This document shows positions 44,417-53,931 of a stretch of 64,000 nt of DNA, piece after piece (positions within the stretch are counted from its first letter, which is position 1; every line of letters starts with the position of its first letter). The notes beneath the pieces were generated by a model. It ran no database searches. It was given only the letters and a program-made list of their open reading frames with translations, and was not told where the DNA came from. The position numbers were made by a program, and so were the translations under genes. Location of the stretch: assembly GCF_009862785.1 (NCBI RefSeq), contig NZ_WWHU01000001.1, positions 2,604,001 through 2,668,000 on the forward strand. The letters run 5' to 3'. Source of the stretch: Gordonia sp. SID5947 (lineage in GTDB: Bacteria; Actinomycetota; Actinomycetes; Mycobacteriales; Mycobacteriaceae).

Positions 44417-45835
44417 ATGACCAAGACCTACGTCGGTTCGCGGCTGCGTCAGCTCCGGTCCGAGCGGGGGCTCTCCCAGGTCGCGCTCGCACAATCCCTG
44501 GCCATCTCGCCCTCGTACCTGAACCAGATCGAACACGACGCGCGGCCGCTGACCGTGCCGGTGCTGTCGAAGATCACCGAGGTCTTCGGCGTCGACGAGG
44601 AGTTCTTCGACTCCCAGGACAGTGTCCGGCTGGTCGCCGAGCTGCGTGAGGTCCTTCTCGACGACGACGTCGAGGCCGCACCGTCGGCGACCGAGGCGCA
44701 CGCCATCAGTTCCCTGGTCGCCACACATCCCGAGATCGCACAGGCGATGGTCAACCTGCATCAGCGCTATCGCATCGCCACCGATCAACTGGCGGCCGCC
44801 ACCGACGAACGGGGCGATCGGAGCATGCGGGGTTCCATCACCGCTCCGCACGAAGAGGTGCGCGACTACTTCTATCAGCGCCGCAACTACATTCATGAGC
44901 TCGACGTGGCGGCCGAGGAGATGACGGTGCGGATGCGGATGCATTCGGCCGACATCCGGCGAGAGATCGCCAACCGCCTCGAGAACGTGCACGGCGTCAG
45001 CATCATCCGCCGAGTCGATCTCGGCGACTACACGCTGCACCGATTCGATCCGGAGACACGCCGGCTCGAGTTCTCCGCCGCGTTGTCCGCCGGACAGCGG
45101 ACGATGAAACTTGCCGCGGAACTCGGTTACCTCGAATACGGGGACCTGCTCGACCGGCTGGTCGACGACGGCAACTTCACCAGTGACGAGGCGCGTTCGC
45201 TTGCTCTGCTCGGGCTGGCCAACTACTTCGCCGCCGCGGCCGTTCTCCCCTACAGCCAATTCCACGGTGCCGCCGAGGACTTCCGGTACGACATCGAGAG
45301 ATTGTCGGCGTTCTACTCGGTTTCCTACGAGACGATCTGCCACCGACTCTCGACACTGCAGCGACCCAACCTGCGCGGCATCCCGTGGTCGTTCGTACGC
45401 GTCGACCGCGCCGGGAACATGTCGAAACGACAGTCCGCCACCGGATTCCACTTCTCTTCCAGCGGCGGCACCTGCCCGCTCTGGAATGTCTACGAGACCT
45501 TCGGATCACCGGGCAAGATCCTCACCCAGATCGCCGAGATGCCCGACGGCCGTGACTACTTCTGGGTCGCACGTACCGTCGAACGGCGCGCTGCCCGATA
45601 TGGACAGCCCGGCAAGACCTTCGCCATCGGACTCGGCTGCGAACTCCGCCACGCGGGCCGGGTCATCTACTCCGACGGACTGGAGATCGGTCCACAGGCG
45701 CAGATCACGCCGATCGGCGCGGGTTGCCGAGTCTGCGAGCGCCAGAACTGTGCGCAGCGCGCGTTCCCGGCACTCGGAGCCACCCTGCACATCGATGAAC
45801 ACCGCAGCACGGTGTCCCCTTATATGACGAACTGA
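44417..45835 (+). CDS. ramB: RamB-like short-chain fatty-acid-responsive regulator
   Basis: The protein has 472 residues. An XRE helix-turn-helix at about 8-65 (LRSERGLSQVALAQSLAISP then SYLNQIEHDARPL) is followed by a degenerate ImmA-type domain whose zinc-protease HExxH is lost (KLAAELGYLEY), and a C-terminal domain with CRVCERQNCAQRAFPAL typical of short-chain fatty-acyl regulators. In Corynebacterium RamB represses aceA, aceB and related genes; Rv0465c is the mycobacterial counterpart. Its location near aceA and fadB2 fits this role. Confidence 0.92.
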   Translation: MTKTYVGSRLRQLRSERGLSQVALAQSLAISPSYLNQIEHDARPLTVPVLSKITEVFGVDEEFFDSQDSVRLVAELREVLLDDDVEAAPSATEAHAISSLVATHPEIAQAMVNLHQRYRIATDQLAAATDERGDRSMRGSITAPHEEVRDYFYQRRNYIHELDVAAEEMTVRMRMHSADIRREIANRLENVHGVSIIRRVDLGDYTLHRFDPETRRLEFSAALSAGQRTMKLAAELGYLEYGDLLDRLVDDGNFTSDEARSLALLGLANYFAAAAVLPYSQFHGAAEDFRYDIERLSAFYSVSYETICHRLSTLQRPNLRGIPWSFVRVDRAGNMSKRQSATGFHFSSSGGTCPLWNVYETFGSPGKILTQIAEMPDGRDYFWVARTVERRAARYGQPGKTFAIGLGCELRHAGRVIYSDGLEIGPQAQITPIGAGCRVCERQNCAQRAFPALGATLHIDEHRSTVSPYMTN

Positions 45836-45856
45836 CCATCAAACCAGACCCCTTGG

Positions 45857-45872
45857 TGTGATAGCGGTCACA
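45857..45872. promoter_or_regulatory. Candidate CRP/GlxR binding site upstream of the first lipase
   Basis: TGTGATAGCGGTCACA at 45857-45872 is a perfect TGTGA-N6-TCACA match to the cAMP-receptor-protein (GlxR) consensus. It lies 22 bp after the ramB stop and 122 bp before the lipase ATG, with TTTCAG and a likely promoter between. Catabolite control of an extracellular lipase is a plausible role. Confidence 0.6.
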
Positions 45873-45993
45873 TTTCAGTCACGGTTACACATGTCGGTCG
45901 CGCGTCCCAGTCAAACGACTCGGACGCGGTCGTACGCTTCGGCCAGTGAGGAGGTCAACGGGGATTCCCCTCACACCCGAGAGGGAGTACGCC

Positions 45994-47433
45994 ATGAAGC
46001 GGAAACGCTCATACCTTGCGGCCCTTCGATTCCGGAGTGGCGTAGTCACCCTCGGCGCGGTCGTCGTCCTCACCGCGACCACCGCTCTCGTCGCCCCGGT
46101 GATCGGCACCGCCGCGGCCGGCGCCGAACCACCGAACATGTTGCCCGTCCCCTCGCAGGTGCCGCATGCGATCAACGGCGCACTCCCACCCCCACCGTTC
46201 CCACGACTCGGCCGAATCCCGATGCGCGCGCAGGCCAAGGGTTTCGACCACCGCACGCTCGAGTTGCGGGAGGCGGCGCTGCCGTCGCCGACCGGGGACC
46301 CGTTGTTCGACCGTTGGCCGACGAGCCTCGCGGCCATGTCGCCGGGACAGATCATCGCCACCCGCGACGTCACCGCGACGGCCGCGCCGGTCGTGACCGC
46401 CCCTATTCGGTTCGCCACGTTGATCAAGTTCCGGAGCACCGACGCCAACGGCGCACCGTCGTTCGGCACGGCGACCATCTTGGAGCCACGGGCACCACGT
46501 ACCACCGCCGCCCGCCCGATTCTGGTCAACAATCTGCCGATCGATTCACTCGGTACCGCATGCGACCCTGGATACACTCTGGCGCATGGCTTTTCGATAG
46601 CGACCAATGTGACCGACCTGATCCCGCCGACCACCCAGCTGGCACTCTCGCATGGATATGCCGTGCTCATCCCCGACCACCAGGGTCCGCGGATGGCATA
46701 TGCGGAACCCGTCGTCGCGGGCCACGTGGTGCTCGACGCCATCCGCGCCGTCGGCAACCTCGATCGCCACGCCTTCGGGGCCTCCCGCGTCGCGATGGCC
46801 GGCTACTCGGGTGGGGCCATCGCCACCAACGGCGCGACAAAGCTCCTCGCCGGCTACGCCCCGGAACTGATCGGGCGCGTCGTCGGCGCCGCTCTCGGTG
46901 GGGTGCCTGCCGATTTCCGCATCCTGGTCGGCAGCATGAACGCCAATCTCGCCACCGGGCTCTTCCACGCCGCGACATTCGGTATCGCGCGCGAGCGGAC
47001 CGAGATCCTGCCGATGGCAAACGATTTCGCACAATGGCTGGCCACCTCGCCACTGAAGAACGTGTGCACGATCCCGGCGGCGCTCGCCGGACAGACGTTC
47101 TGGCCGATGCAGCTGCTCTCCAACGACCCGGACCCGTTCCACTCACCGGTCGCCGAGCACATCTACCGGGTCACCAAGATGGCCGACCGTAAATCTGCTG
47201 TGCCCCTGTACATTTATCACGGCACCCAGGAGTGGTGGATCCCCGCGGTGGGCGCCCGGAACCTGTATCGCGAACAATGCCGACTCGGCGCCCACGCCGC
47301 GTATCGCGAGGTCTTCGGCGAGCACGTCAGCGCCGCCGTCCTGGGCTTCCCCGGCGCCGTCGAGTGGCTCGACCGTCGCCTGCGCGGCATCCCGGCAGGC
47401 GACGAATGCCCGCGGGTGCGCGGGCCACGCTGA
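45994..47433 (+). CDS. Secreted lipase (LIP family), copy 1
   Basis: The protein has 479 residues from ATG 45994 with GAGAGGGAG upstream. A signal peptide (LGAVVVLTATTALVAPVIG, cleavage near AAAGAEPP) shows export. The alpha/beta hydrolase domain matches the secretory lipase family: VNNLPIDSLGTACDPGYTLA, the nucleophile in MAGYSGGAIATNGA, the Asp-His parts near LYIYHGTQEWWIP and FGEHVSAAVLG. Four or more Cys likely form disulfides outside the cell. It hydrolyses long-chain esters, supplying fatty acids for the nearby aceA/fadB2 pathway. It is followed by a close paralogue. Confidence 0.88.
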   Translation: MKRKRSYLAALRFRSGVVTLGAVVVLTATTALVAPVIGTAAAGAEPPNMLPVPSQVPHAINGALPPPPFPRLGRIPMRAQAKGFDHRTLELREAALPSPTGDPLFDRWPTSLAAMSPGQIIATRDVTATAAPVVTAPIRFATLIKFRSTDANGAPSFGTATILEPRAPRTTAARPILVNNLPIDSLGTACDPGYTLAHGFSIATNVTDLIPPTTQLALSHGYAVLIPDHQGPRMAYAEPVVAGHVVLDAIRAVGNLDRHAFGASRVAMAGYSGGAIATNGATKLLAGYAPELIGRVVGAALGGVPADFRILVGSMNANLATGLFHAATFGIARERTEILPMANDFAQWLATSPLKNVCTIPAALAGQTFWPMQLLSNDPDPFHSPVAEHIYRVTKMADRKSAVPLYIYHGTQEWWIPAVGARNLYREQCRLGAHAAYREVFGEHVSAAVLGFPGAVEWLDRRLRGIPAGDECPRVRGPR

Positions 47434-47595
47434 CCTGACGACCGACAAACGGACCCGAGTTCGGGTTCTGCGCGCACGTGTCGGGGACGCACTCTAGACT
47501 TCTCGAAGATCTGGTCAGAGAAAGCGAATGGGGTGCGAGGTGGCGACCACTGCCAGCCGATCCCGAATCGCCCGCAGCAGTATGAGGAGTGAGTG

Positions 47596-48999
47596 ATGCC
47601 GGCGATCAACGCGTGGGGCCGATACGCGCGACGTGCCCTGATGGGCACGATGGTGGCGGTCACGGTCGCCTGCGCGACGGCGGCCACCGCGGCCGCAGAC
47701 CCGCCGAACCTCTCGCCCCTGCCCGCCCAGATACCCAGCGAGATCGAGGACAGCGTCCCGGCGCCGACGATCCCGAGCCTGACACGTATCCCCTTGCGCG
47801 CGCAGACCCCCGGCGCCACCCGCGAACTCCAGGAGTTACGAGAGGCGATCATGCCGTCACCGACCGGTGACGACTTCTTCGACCTCTGGCCGGAGGATCT
47901 CGCCCGACACCGGCCGGGCGAGATCCTCCGGAGTCGTTCGGTCGCGAAGGTCGCGGCACCGCTTCTGGAGGTCCGTGTCGGTTACGCGCGCCAGATCAAG
48001 TTCCGCACCGTCGACGCCCAGGACCGTCCGCTGTTCGCCACCGCCACCCTTTTCGTGCCGCCGACGCCGTGGAAGGGCCCCGGGTCTCGCCCGGTGGTGG
48101 TGAACAATCCGCCGATCGTCGCGCTCGGAACGCGGTGCACCACGGGTTACACCTTCGCCCACGGCAAGAGCGGCGACACGAACAACACCGATCTGCGCCC
48201 CGAGACCACGCAGGAGTCCCTGGCCCGGGGCTATGCCGTCATCGTGCCGGATCACACCGGGGCCAGGATGGCCTACGCGGAACCGTATGTCGCGGCGCAC
48301 GTCGTCCTGGACTCGGTTCGCGCCGCGGCATCCTTCGATCGGGAGAACTTCGGCACGGGTCCCATCGCGATGCTCGGCTACTCGGGCGGGGCGATCGCCA
48401 CCAACGCGACGGCGAAGCTGATGTCGTCGTATGCACCTGAACTGACGCATCGTTTCGTCGGCGCCGCGATGGGCGGGGTACCCGCCGACTATCGGACGCT
48501 CGCCGGAGCGATGAACGCCAACCTCGCCTCAGGCGTCTTCCACGCGGCCATCCTCGGGATCGCGCGCGAGCGTCCCGAACTGTTGCCGATGGCCAACAAC
48601 CTGGCTCGACAGCTGGCCACGAACGACATGATGAAGAACCTGTGCACCGGCACGATGGGCTACTTCGGCTTCACCTTCGCTCCGACGCAGATCCTGTCCA
48701 CCGATCCGGACCCGTTCCGATCGCCGGTCGCCGAACGCATCTTCGACATCACCGCGATGAATGGTGACAAGGCCCCCATGCCGATCTACATCTATCACGG
48801 CGCGCAGGAATGGTGGATTCCCGCGAGTCAGGCCCGCGGGCTCTTCGCCGAACAGTGCCGCCTCGGTGCCAACGCGAGCTACCGCGAGTACCCCGGAGAG
48901 CACATGACGACCGTGTTCGTCGGTTTCCGCGACGCGATGCACTGGCTCGACGAGCGGTTGTCCGGTCACCGGCCGGTCAGTCAGTGTCCGCGCCGATGA
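47596..48999 (+). CDS. Secreted lipase (LIP family), copy 2
   Basis: This 467-residue paralogue aligns with the preceding gene along its whole length: signal peptide MVAVTVACATAATAAADPP, VNNPPIVALGTRCTTGYTFA, nucleophile elbow MLGYSGGAIATNATAKLMSS, IYIYHGAQEWWIPASQARG, and the matching Cys at REQC/AEQC. GTG 47593 directly precedes ATG 47596; GGAGTG upstream serves both. It lies 162 bp after copy 1 with its own possible promoter around 47480-47510. Tandem duplication of a secreted lipase is common in this genus group. Confidence 0.88.
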   Translation: MPAINAWGRYARRALMGTMVAVTVACATAATAAADPPNLSPLPAQIPSEIEDSVPAPTIPSLTRIPLRAQTPGATRELQELREAIMPSPTGDDFFDLWPEDLARHRPGEILRSRSVAKVAAPLLEVRVGYARQIKFRTVDAQDRPLFATATLFVPPTPWKGPGSRPVVVNNPPIVALGTRCTTGYTFAHGKSGDTNNTDLRPETTQESLARGYAVIVPDHTGARMAYAEPYVAAHVVLDSVRAAASFDRENFGTGPIAMLGYSGGAIATNATAKLMSSYAPELTHRFVGAAMGGVPADYRTLAGAMNANLASGVFHAAILGIARERPELLPMANNLARQLATNDMMKNLCTGTMGYFGFTFAPTQILSTDPDPFRSPVAERIFDITAMNGDKAPMPIYIYHGAQEWWIPASQARGLFAEQCRLGANASYREYPGEHMTTVFVGFRDAMHWLDERLSGHRPVSQCPRR

Positions 49000-49021
49000 C
49001 CGGTATCGCCTGCCGACGAGG

Positions 49022-49489
49022 TCAGTAGACGAGGACGCGGACGTTCTCCGCGACGCACGCCGGCTTCTCGACGCCCTCGATCTCGATCGTGTTCTTGACC
49101 ACCATGTTCACACCCGCGGGCGTCTCGTCGACGGAGGTGATCACGGCGTTCGAACGGATGCGTGAGCCAACCTTCACCGGGTTGGGAAAGCGCACCTTGT
49201 TGGCGCCGTAGTTGATGACGAGTTTGGGTCCCTCGACCGTGAAGATGCCACCGGCCAGCACCGGCAGCAGCGACAGCGTCAGGTACCCGTGCGCGATGGT
49301 GGCACCGAACGGGCCGTCCTTCGCGCGTTCCGGATCGACGTGAATCCACTGATGGTCGCCGGTCGCCTCGGCGAAGGCATCGACGCGGTCCTGAGTGATC
49401 TCCATCCACTCGCCGGACCCCAGATCCTCCCCGATCGCAGCCTTCATTTCCTCGACACTGGTGAACGTTCGCTGTGTGGTGCTCGTCAT
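49022..49489 (-). CDS. MaoC-like (R)-specific enoyl-CoA hydratase
   Basis: The protein has 155 residues and a hot-dog fold. The hydratase-2 motif is complete: DHQWIHVDPERAKDGPFGAT followed by IAHGYLTLSLLP with catalytic Asp and His. It hydrates trans-2-enoyl-CoA to (R)-3-hydroxyacyl-CoA and is cytoplasmic. The closest known type is the mycobacterial HtdZ/Rv0130 group, by memory. It is divergent from the AhpD-like gene across 25 bp, so the two promoters overlap. Confidence 0.88.
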   Translation of the reverse strand: MTSTTQRTFTSVEEMKAAIGEDLGSGEWMEITQDRVDAFAEATGDHQWIHVDPERAKDGPFGATIAHGYLTLSLLPVLAGGIFTVEGPKLVINYGANKVRFPNPVKVGSRIRSNAVITSVDETPAGVNMVVKNTIEIEGVEKPACVAENVRVLVY

Positions 49490-49514
49490 AGTCTCGGTAG
49501 TCTACCGTGGCGTC

Positions 49515-50081
49515 ATGGGCACTCCGCACGTCGCGCCGGGCGACTCCACCACACCTCGCGTCGCGCCCGGCGGGTTCCGCGAACTCGGACCGATCAACTG
49601 GATGTTCGCCCGCGGGGCGGCCCGGGTGATCGGTGTCGACAACGCGCGCATCTTCTCCACCCTTGGCCGGGCGAAGGGCCTGTTCCGTGCCTGGCTGCAC
49701 TTCGGTGGACGACTGATGCCGTTCGGCGCCTTGTCGCGCAAGGAATCCGAGATGATCATCATCCGGGTCGCGCATCTACGCGATTGCGACTACGAGCTCG
49801 ATCACCACCGACGGCTGGGCGCTCGTGCGGGTGTCAAGGGTGAGATCTTCGACCGCGTGCTGGAAGGACCCCAGGCCGGCTGGGGCGATCGCGAACGGGC
49901 GCTGCTGCAGGCAACCGACGAACTCGTCACCGCCAAGGACATCAGCGACGAGACGTGGACCGCCCTGCGTCGACATCTCGACGACGGCAAGCTGATCGCG
50001 TTCGTCCTGCTGGTCGGACAGTACGACATGCTCGCGACGACCATCGGCACGCTGCGGGTGCAGCGGGACACCCGCGTCTGA
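49515..50081 (+). CDS. Carboxymuconolactone decarboxylase/AhpD-like protein (Rv0464c-like)
   Basis: The protein has 188 residues from ATG 49515. The all-helical CMD fold is recognised from MPFGALSRKESEMIIIRVAH followed by LRDCDYELDHHRRLGARAGV. The redox pair C-x-x-C of true AhpD is reduced to a single Cys (RDCDYELDHH), so peroxidase activity is doubtful. Function is unknown for this branch. It matches Rv0464c in type and in lying between ramB and lpd. It is followed at 28 bp by a methyltransferase gene on the same strand. Confidence 0.85.
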   Translation: MGTPHVAPGDSTTPRVAPGGFRELGPINWMFARGAARVIGVDNARIFSTLGRAKGLFRAWLHFGGRLMPFGALSRKESEMIIIRVAHLRDCDYELDHHRRLGARAGVKGEIFDRVLEGPQAGWGDRERALLQATDELVTAKDISDETWTALRRHLDDGKLIAFVLLVGQYDMLATTIGTLRVQRDTRV

Positions 50082-50109
50082 ACCACACCACCCCGGGGGC
50101 TGAGACGAC

Positions 50110-50778
50110 ATGGATTCGATTGCGCAGCAGCTGATGCGCAACCCAGTGTTCTCGCATGTGTACGAACAACTCTGGCGGCCGGTCTTCACCCGGCTGTTCA
50201 GTCTCGGAGGATCGGGAACCGCAGATTTCGACACCGCACTCTCTGCGTACCTGGCGCGGCCCGGCGACCGGCGCATCCTCGATGTCGCCTGCGGCCCGGG
50301 CAATTACACACGTCGTTTCGCCGACGGCCTCAGCGGCGACGGCCGGAGCATCGGCATCGACTTCTCCCCGTCGATGCTGGCAAAGGCGGCCCGTACCAAC
50401 GCCACCGACCGCACGAGCTACATCCGCGCCGACGCACACTCGATCCCGTTTGCCGACAACAGCTTCGACACCGTCACCTGTCTGGCGGCGCTCTACCTGA
50501 TCCCGGATCCGCTGCCCGTCGTCGACGAGTTGTTGCGCGTGACGCGCCCCGGTGGCGAGGTGGTGATCTTCACGTCGGTGCAGACCGACCTCACCTCGCT
50601 GCCCGGCGTCCGCGAGGTCGCGGGGATGTCGGGCTATCGGATCTTCGGCAGACATGAGATCGTCGAGCGGCTCCACGCGGCCGGGGCCGAGCATGTGGAG
50701 CAGACCATCACGGGCCAGGGACAGTACGTGCTCGCGGTCAAGCCGGACCCGCGTGAGGCGGATCAGAAGTCCCGGTAG
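50110..50778 (+). CDS. Class I SAM-dependent methyltransferase
   Basis: The protein has 222 residues. It has a typical methyltransferase-11 core: ILDVACGPGNYTRRFADGLS, IGIDFSPSMLAKAARTN, the acidic block IRADAHSIPFADNSFDTVTC and LLRVTRPGGEVVIF. Length and N-terminal leader (QLMRNPVFSHVYEQLWRPVF) are common in uncharacterised actinobacterial enzymes. Substrate is unknown. Its 3' end overlaps the 3' end of the convergent glycosylase gene by 16 bases. Confidence 0.82.
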   Translation: MDSIAQQLMRNPVFSHVYEQLWRPVFTRLFSLGGSGTADFDTALSAYLARPGDRRILDVACGPGNYTRRFADGLSGDGRSIGIDFSPSMLAKAARTNATDRTSYIRADAHSIPFADNSFDTVTCLAALYLIPDPLPVVDELLRVTRPGGEVVIFTSVQTDLTSLPGVREVAGMSGYRIFGRHEIVERLHAAGAEHVEQTITGQGQYVLAVKPDPREADQKSR

Positions 50779-51641
50779 TCCCGCACCGACATCCTCGGTC
50801 CGCGCCGCTCACGCCGGGATCCGTTCAGCTCGATCATCCGGATGATTCGCTGACGTTGCCCCGCATAGGGTTCGAGCAGTTCGAGCATGCCGTCGTCGTC
50901 GACGGGCCGGCCGATCAGGGTCTGTCCCACCAGCGCCGGGATGTGATAGTCGCCCACATTGACCACATCGGTGTCGCCGACCGCCCGCGCGCGGGTCTCC
51001 GCCTCGGTCCACCGGCCCACGCCTCGCAGCAGCCGGAGACGGTCGGGGTGGCGTTCGACGTCCATCGAGGTCGCTCCGCGGATGGTGCGCATTCGTACCG
51101 GCTCGATCCCGCTGCGATGCCATTCCCAATTGGGGATCTGCGCCCACATCGGCTGGGCGGGCGGCACCCGCATGGTGTCCGGCACCGGCCCGGGAGCCTG
51201 TTCACCATAGCGGCGCAACAGATATCGCCACGCCCGCCACGCCTCGGTGCCGACGACCTTCTGTTCGAGGATGGCCGGTACCAGCGCCTCCCAGACCCGG
51301 TCGGTACGTCCGATGCGTAGGCCCTCGGACCGTCGGACGAGTTGTCCGACCACCTCGTCGCGCACGACGAGCGCGCTCGGGTCGTCTTGTGCGCCGAGCA
51401 GGTCGGGCATCTGCTCGAGCAGCCAATCGGCGCCCGCGCCCCACGATCGGCCGGTGACGGTGGAGCCGTCGGAGCGGATCGCCAGGGTGCCCGGCCCGTC
51501 CGGCGTGTGCACCGCCCGCCACACCGACCCGTCCCGCCCATAGGTGAAGGCGGGGTCACCCGTTCCGCGCCGGAGCATCCCGACGGTCGCGCGGATGTCG
51601 AGGGGGAACGTCGGCGTCCATTGCCGCTGCTTCATGGCCAT
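50763..51641 (-). CDS. AlkA-like DNA-3-methyladenine glycosylase (HhH-GPD)
   Basis: The protein has 292 residues. The C-terminal domain carries the helix-hairpin-helix and catalytic region: LLRGVGRWTEAETRARAVGD and VVNVGDYHIPALVGQ, where the Asp of GDYHI aligns with the catalytic Asp of AlkA (DDYLI). The N-terminal part is a TATA-box-like domain. These enzymes excise alkylated purines; some actinobacterial members act mainly on 8-oxoguanine or are untested. The ATG at 51641 follows a palindrome 3' of lpd. Confidence 0.82.
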   Translation of the reverse strand: MAMKQRQWTPTFPLDIRATVGMLRRGTGDPAFTYGRDGSVWRAVHTPDGPGTLAIRSDGSTVTGRSWGAGADWLLEQMPDLLGAQDDPSALVVRDEVVGQLVRRSEGLRIGRTDRVWEALVPAILEQKVVGTEAWRAWRYLLRRYGEQAPGPVPDTMRVPPAQPMWAQIPNWEWHRSGIEPVRMRTIRGATSMDVERHPDRLRLLRGVGRWTEAETRARAVGDTDVVNVGDYHIPALVGQTLIGRPVDDDGMLELLEPYAGQRQRIIRMIELNGSRRERRGPRMSVRDYRDF

Positions 51642-51643
51642 TC

Positions 51644-51682
51644 CGTAGCAATAATCCGCGCCTGCCGCGGATTATTGCTACG
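51644..51682. repeat. Perfect 17-bp-arm palindrome 3' of lpd
   Basis: CGTAGCAATAATCCGCG (51644-51660) and its exact reverse complement (51666-51682) flank the loop CCTGC. It lies between the lpd stop (51692) and the glycosylase ATG (51641), only 3 bp before the latter, so it includes that gene's leader. It should terminate lpd transcription and would also hide the glycosylase start in a hairpin if read through. Confidence 0.88.
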
Positions 51683-51691
51683 AATCGACAT

Positions 51692-53077
51692 TCACAGGTT
51701 GATCATGTGCCCGATCGCGCCGTGGAAGGTCTCCTGGAGTGCTTCCGACAGGGTCGGATGGGTGTGCACGTTGCGGGCCAGTTCCTTGGCGGTCAGGTCC
51801 CACTTGTGGGCCAGCGTCATCTCGGGGAGCATCTCGGAGACGTTGTCGCCGACGAGGTGTCCGCCGAGCAGTTCGTCGGTGTCGGCGTTGGTGAGCAGCT
51901 TCGCGAAGCCTGCCGTCTCGCCGAGCCCCTGGGCCTTGCCGTTGGCGCTGAAGGGGAACGTCGTCGCCTTGACGTTGTAGCCCTCGTCCTTGGCCTGCGC
52001 CTCGGTGAGACCGAACGACGCGACCTGCGGCTGGCAGAAGGTGGCACGCGGCATGAACCGGTAGTCGCCGAGCGTCATCGTCTCGGCGCCGGCCATCGCC
52101 TCGGCGGCCACCACACCCTGGGCCTCCGCGACGTGCGCGAGCATCAGCTTCGCCGTGACATCGCCGATGGCATAGATGTTGTCGACGTTGGTGCGCATGA
52201 AGTCGTCGATGGCGATGGCGCCACGGTCGGTCAGCTCGACGCCGGTGTTCTCGAGGCCGAATCCCTCGACGCGCGGTGCGAATCCGACCGACATCAGCAC
52301 CTTGTCGACGGTGATCTCGCCGTCGTTGTCCTTGGCGTCCTTGTAGCTCACGGTGACGCTGTCGCCGTTGTCCTTGACGGACTGGACCTTGGTGGAGGTC
52401 AGCACCTTGACGCCGAGCTTCTTGTACTCCTTGGCGATGGCCTTGGACGCATCTGCGTCCTCGTTGGGCAGCACGCGGTCGAGGAACTCGACGATGGTGA
52501 CGTCTACGCCGTAGTTGGCGAGCACATAGCCGAACTCCATGCCGATGGCGCCCGCACCGACGATCACGATCGACTTCGGCAGCTCGCGGGTGAGGATCTG
52601 CGTCTCGTAGGTCACGACATTGTCGGACAGCTCGACGCCCGGCAGCAGCTTCACCGTGGAGCCGGTGTTGATGATGACGTTGTCGAAGGTGATCTCCCGA
52701 TCGCCGACGACGATGGTCTTCGCGTCCTTGAACTTCCCGTAACCGTCGATCTCGGTGATCTTGTTCTTCTTCATCAGGAAGTGGACGCCCTTGACGATGC
52801 CGTCGGACACCTTGCGGCTGCGGTCGAAGGCCGCACCGAAGTCGAACGAGACGTCGCCGGTCATGCCGAAGGTCTTCGCCTGATGGTTGAAGATGTGGGC
52901 CAGCTCGGCGTTGCGCAGGAGCGCCTTGGACGGGATACATCCGACGTTGAGGCAGACGCCGCCCCAGTACTTCTCTTCGATGACGGCGGTTTTCATGCCC
53001 AGCTGGGCAGACCGGATCGCGGCCACGTACCCACCTGGACCAGCACCCAGGACAACTGTTTGGAAGTGTTCAGACAC
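51692..53077 (-). CDS. lpd: Dihydrolipoamide dehydrogenase
   Basis: This 461-residue flavoprotein reoxidises dihydrolipoamide for the pyruvate, 2-oxoglutarate and related dehydrogenase complexes. FAD motif [17 protein letters not shown], redox pair Cys42/Cys47 in [13 protein letters not shown], the NAD fold [19 protein letters not shown], the second FAD motif NIYAIGDVT, and the active-site His in [12 protein letters not shown] are all present. The start is GTG 53077. It matches mycobacterial Lpd (Rv0462) in length and neighbourhood. In mycobacteria Lpd also serves a peroxide-detoxifying complex. Confidence 0.96.
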   Translation of the reverse strand: MSEHFQTVVLGAGPGGYVAAIRSAQLGMKTAVIEEKYWGGVCLNVGCIPSKALLRNAELAHIFNHQAKTFGMTGDVSFDFGAAFDRSRKVSDGIVKGVHFLMKKNKITEIDGYGKFKDAKTIVVGDREITFDNVIINTGSTVKLLPGVELSDNVVTYETQILTRELPKSIVIVGAGAIGMEFGYVLANYGVDVTIVEFLDRVLPNEDADASKAIAKEYKKLGVKVLTSTKVQSVKDNGDSVTVSYKDAKDNDGEITVDKVLMSVGFAPRVEGFGLENTGVELTDRGAIAIDDFMRTNVDNIYAIGDVTAKLMLAHVAEAQGVVAAEAMAGAETMTLGDYRFMPRATFCQPQVASFGLTEAQAKDEGYNVKATTFPFSANGKAQGLGETAGFAKLLTNADTDELLGGHLVGDNVSEMLPEMTLAHKWDLTAKELARNVHTHPTLSEALQETFHGAIGHMINL

Positions 53078-53264
53078 GTCTGCCAGCCTACGTCGCACCA
53101 TGTCGCGGCCGCAGGGCGTCCCCATACCGAGTAGTAACTTCTGCCGGATGACGCGGGTCGAGACCGCAGGCGCGGGCCCCGTCGGGTCACGCGAGTCGTC
53201 GACGGCCCGCGTCAGCCCGCGACAACCGCGTGAGCATAGCGCCGAGGGGCACCGATGTCCGGAC

Positions 53265-53293
53265 TTTCAATCAATGATTGAAACGATGATTGA
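53265..53293. promoter_or_regulatory. Palindromic operator upstream of TetR-oxidoreductase operon
   Basis: TTTCAATCA (53265-53273), a central A, and TGATTGAAA (53275-53283) form a perfect 19-bp palindrome; an extra TGATTGA half-site follows at 53287-53293. It lies 21-49 bp before the TetR ATG and contrasts with the GC-rich surroundings. Autoregulation by the TetR protein is likely. Confidence 0.7.
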
Positions 53294-53313
53294 GTTGTGC
53301 TTCCATCGAACGC

Positions 53314-53931
53314 ATGCCCCCGCCGACGACCGCCCATCGGGGCGGCCCCACCCGAACGGCACTGCTCACCGCCGCCGAGTCGCTGTTCCTCGCCGACGGC
53401 TACGAGAAGGTGTCGGTCCGGGCGATCTGCGCTGCCGCCGACGCCAACGCGGCGGCAGTTCACTATCACTTCGGCTCGAAGGACCGGCTCGCCGTCGAAC
53501 TCCTCGAGGATCGGTTGGCTCCGCTCTGGGCCGACCCGCTCGACCGCTTCGATCCGGCCATCTCGGACGTCACCGAACTCGTCGACCTCGTCCTGCGGCC
53601 GTTTGTCGACATCCAGGACGACCCGGTCGGCCGACTGCATCTGCGGTTGCTCGCGCGCTTCGTCCGGTCGCATCCGCAGGCCGCCTGGACCCGTCCGTGG
53701 TTCCAGCTCGACCGCTGGTCCGGGGTGCTCGTCCGCCTGGTCGACGACATCTCCGACGACGATGCGCGCCGACGCTGGGGTCTTGCGTTCCAGCTGATCC
53801 TCACGCAGTTCGGCGGCGAGCAGCCGCTGCCACCCGCCGCCACCGCGGCACTCGCGGACTTCGTCGTCGCCGGCCTCTCCGTCCCCGCCCATCCGTCCCC
53901 ATCAGCAGCCCCGCCCCAGGAGACCTCATGA
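53314..53931 (+). CDS. TetR-family regulator of the old-yellow-enzyme operon
   Basis: The protein has 205 residues from ATG 53314. The DNA-binding domain reads SVRAICAAADANAAAVHYHF followed by GSKDRLAVELL, a CerR/AcrR-type helix-turn-helix. The C-terminal domain (about 80-190) is helical, ending AALADFVVAGLSVPAHPS. Its stop overlaps the ATG of the downstream oxidoreductase (ATGA), so it is in the same operon, and the palindrome at 53265 is its probable operator. Confidence 0.9.
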   Translation: MPPPTTAHRGGPTRTALLTAAESLFLADGYEKVSVRAICAAADANAAAVHYHFGSKDRLAVELLEDRLAPLWADPLDRFDPAISDVTELVDLVLRPFVDIQDDPVGRLHLRLLARFVRSHPQAAWTRPWFQLDRWSGVLVRLVDDISDDDARRRWGLAFQLILTQFGGEQPLPPAATAALADFVVAGLSVPAHPSPSAAPPQETS

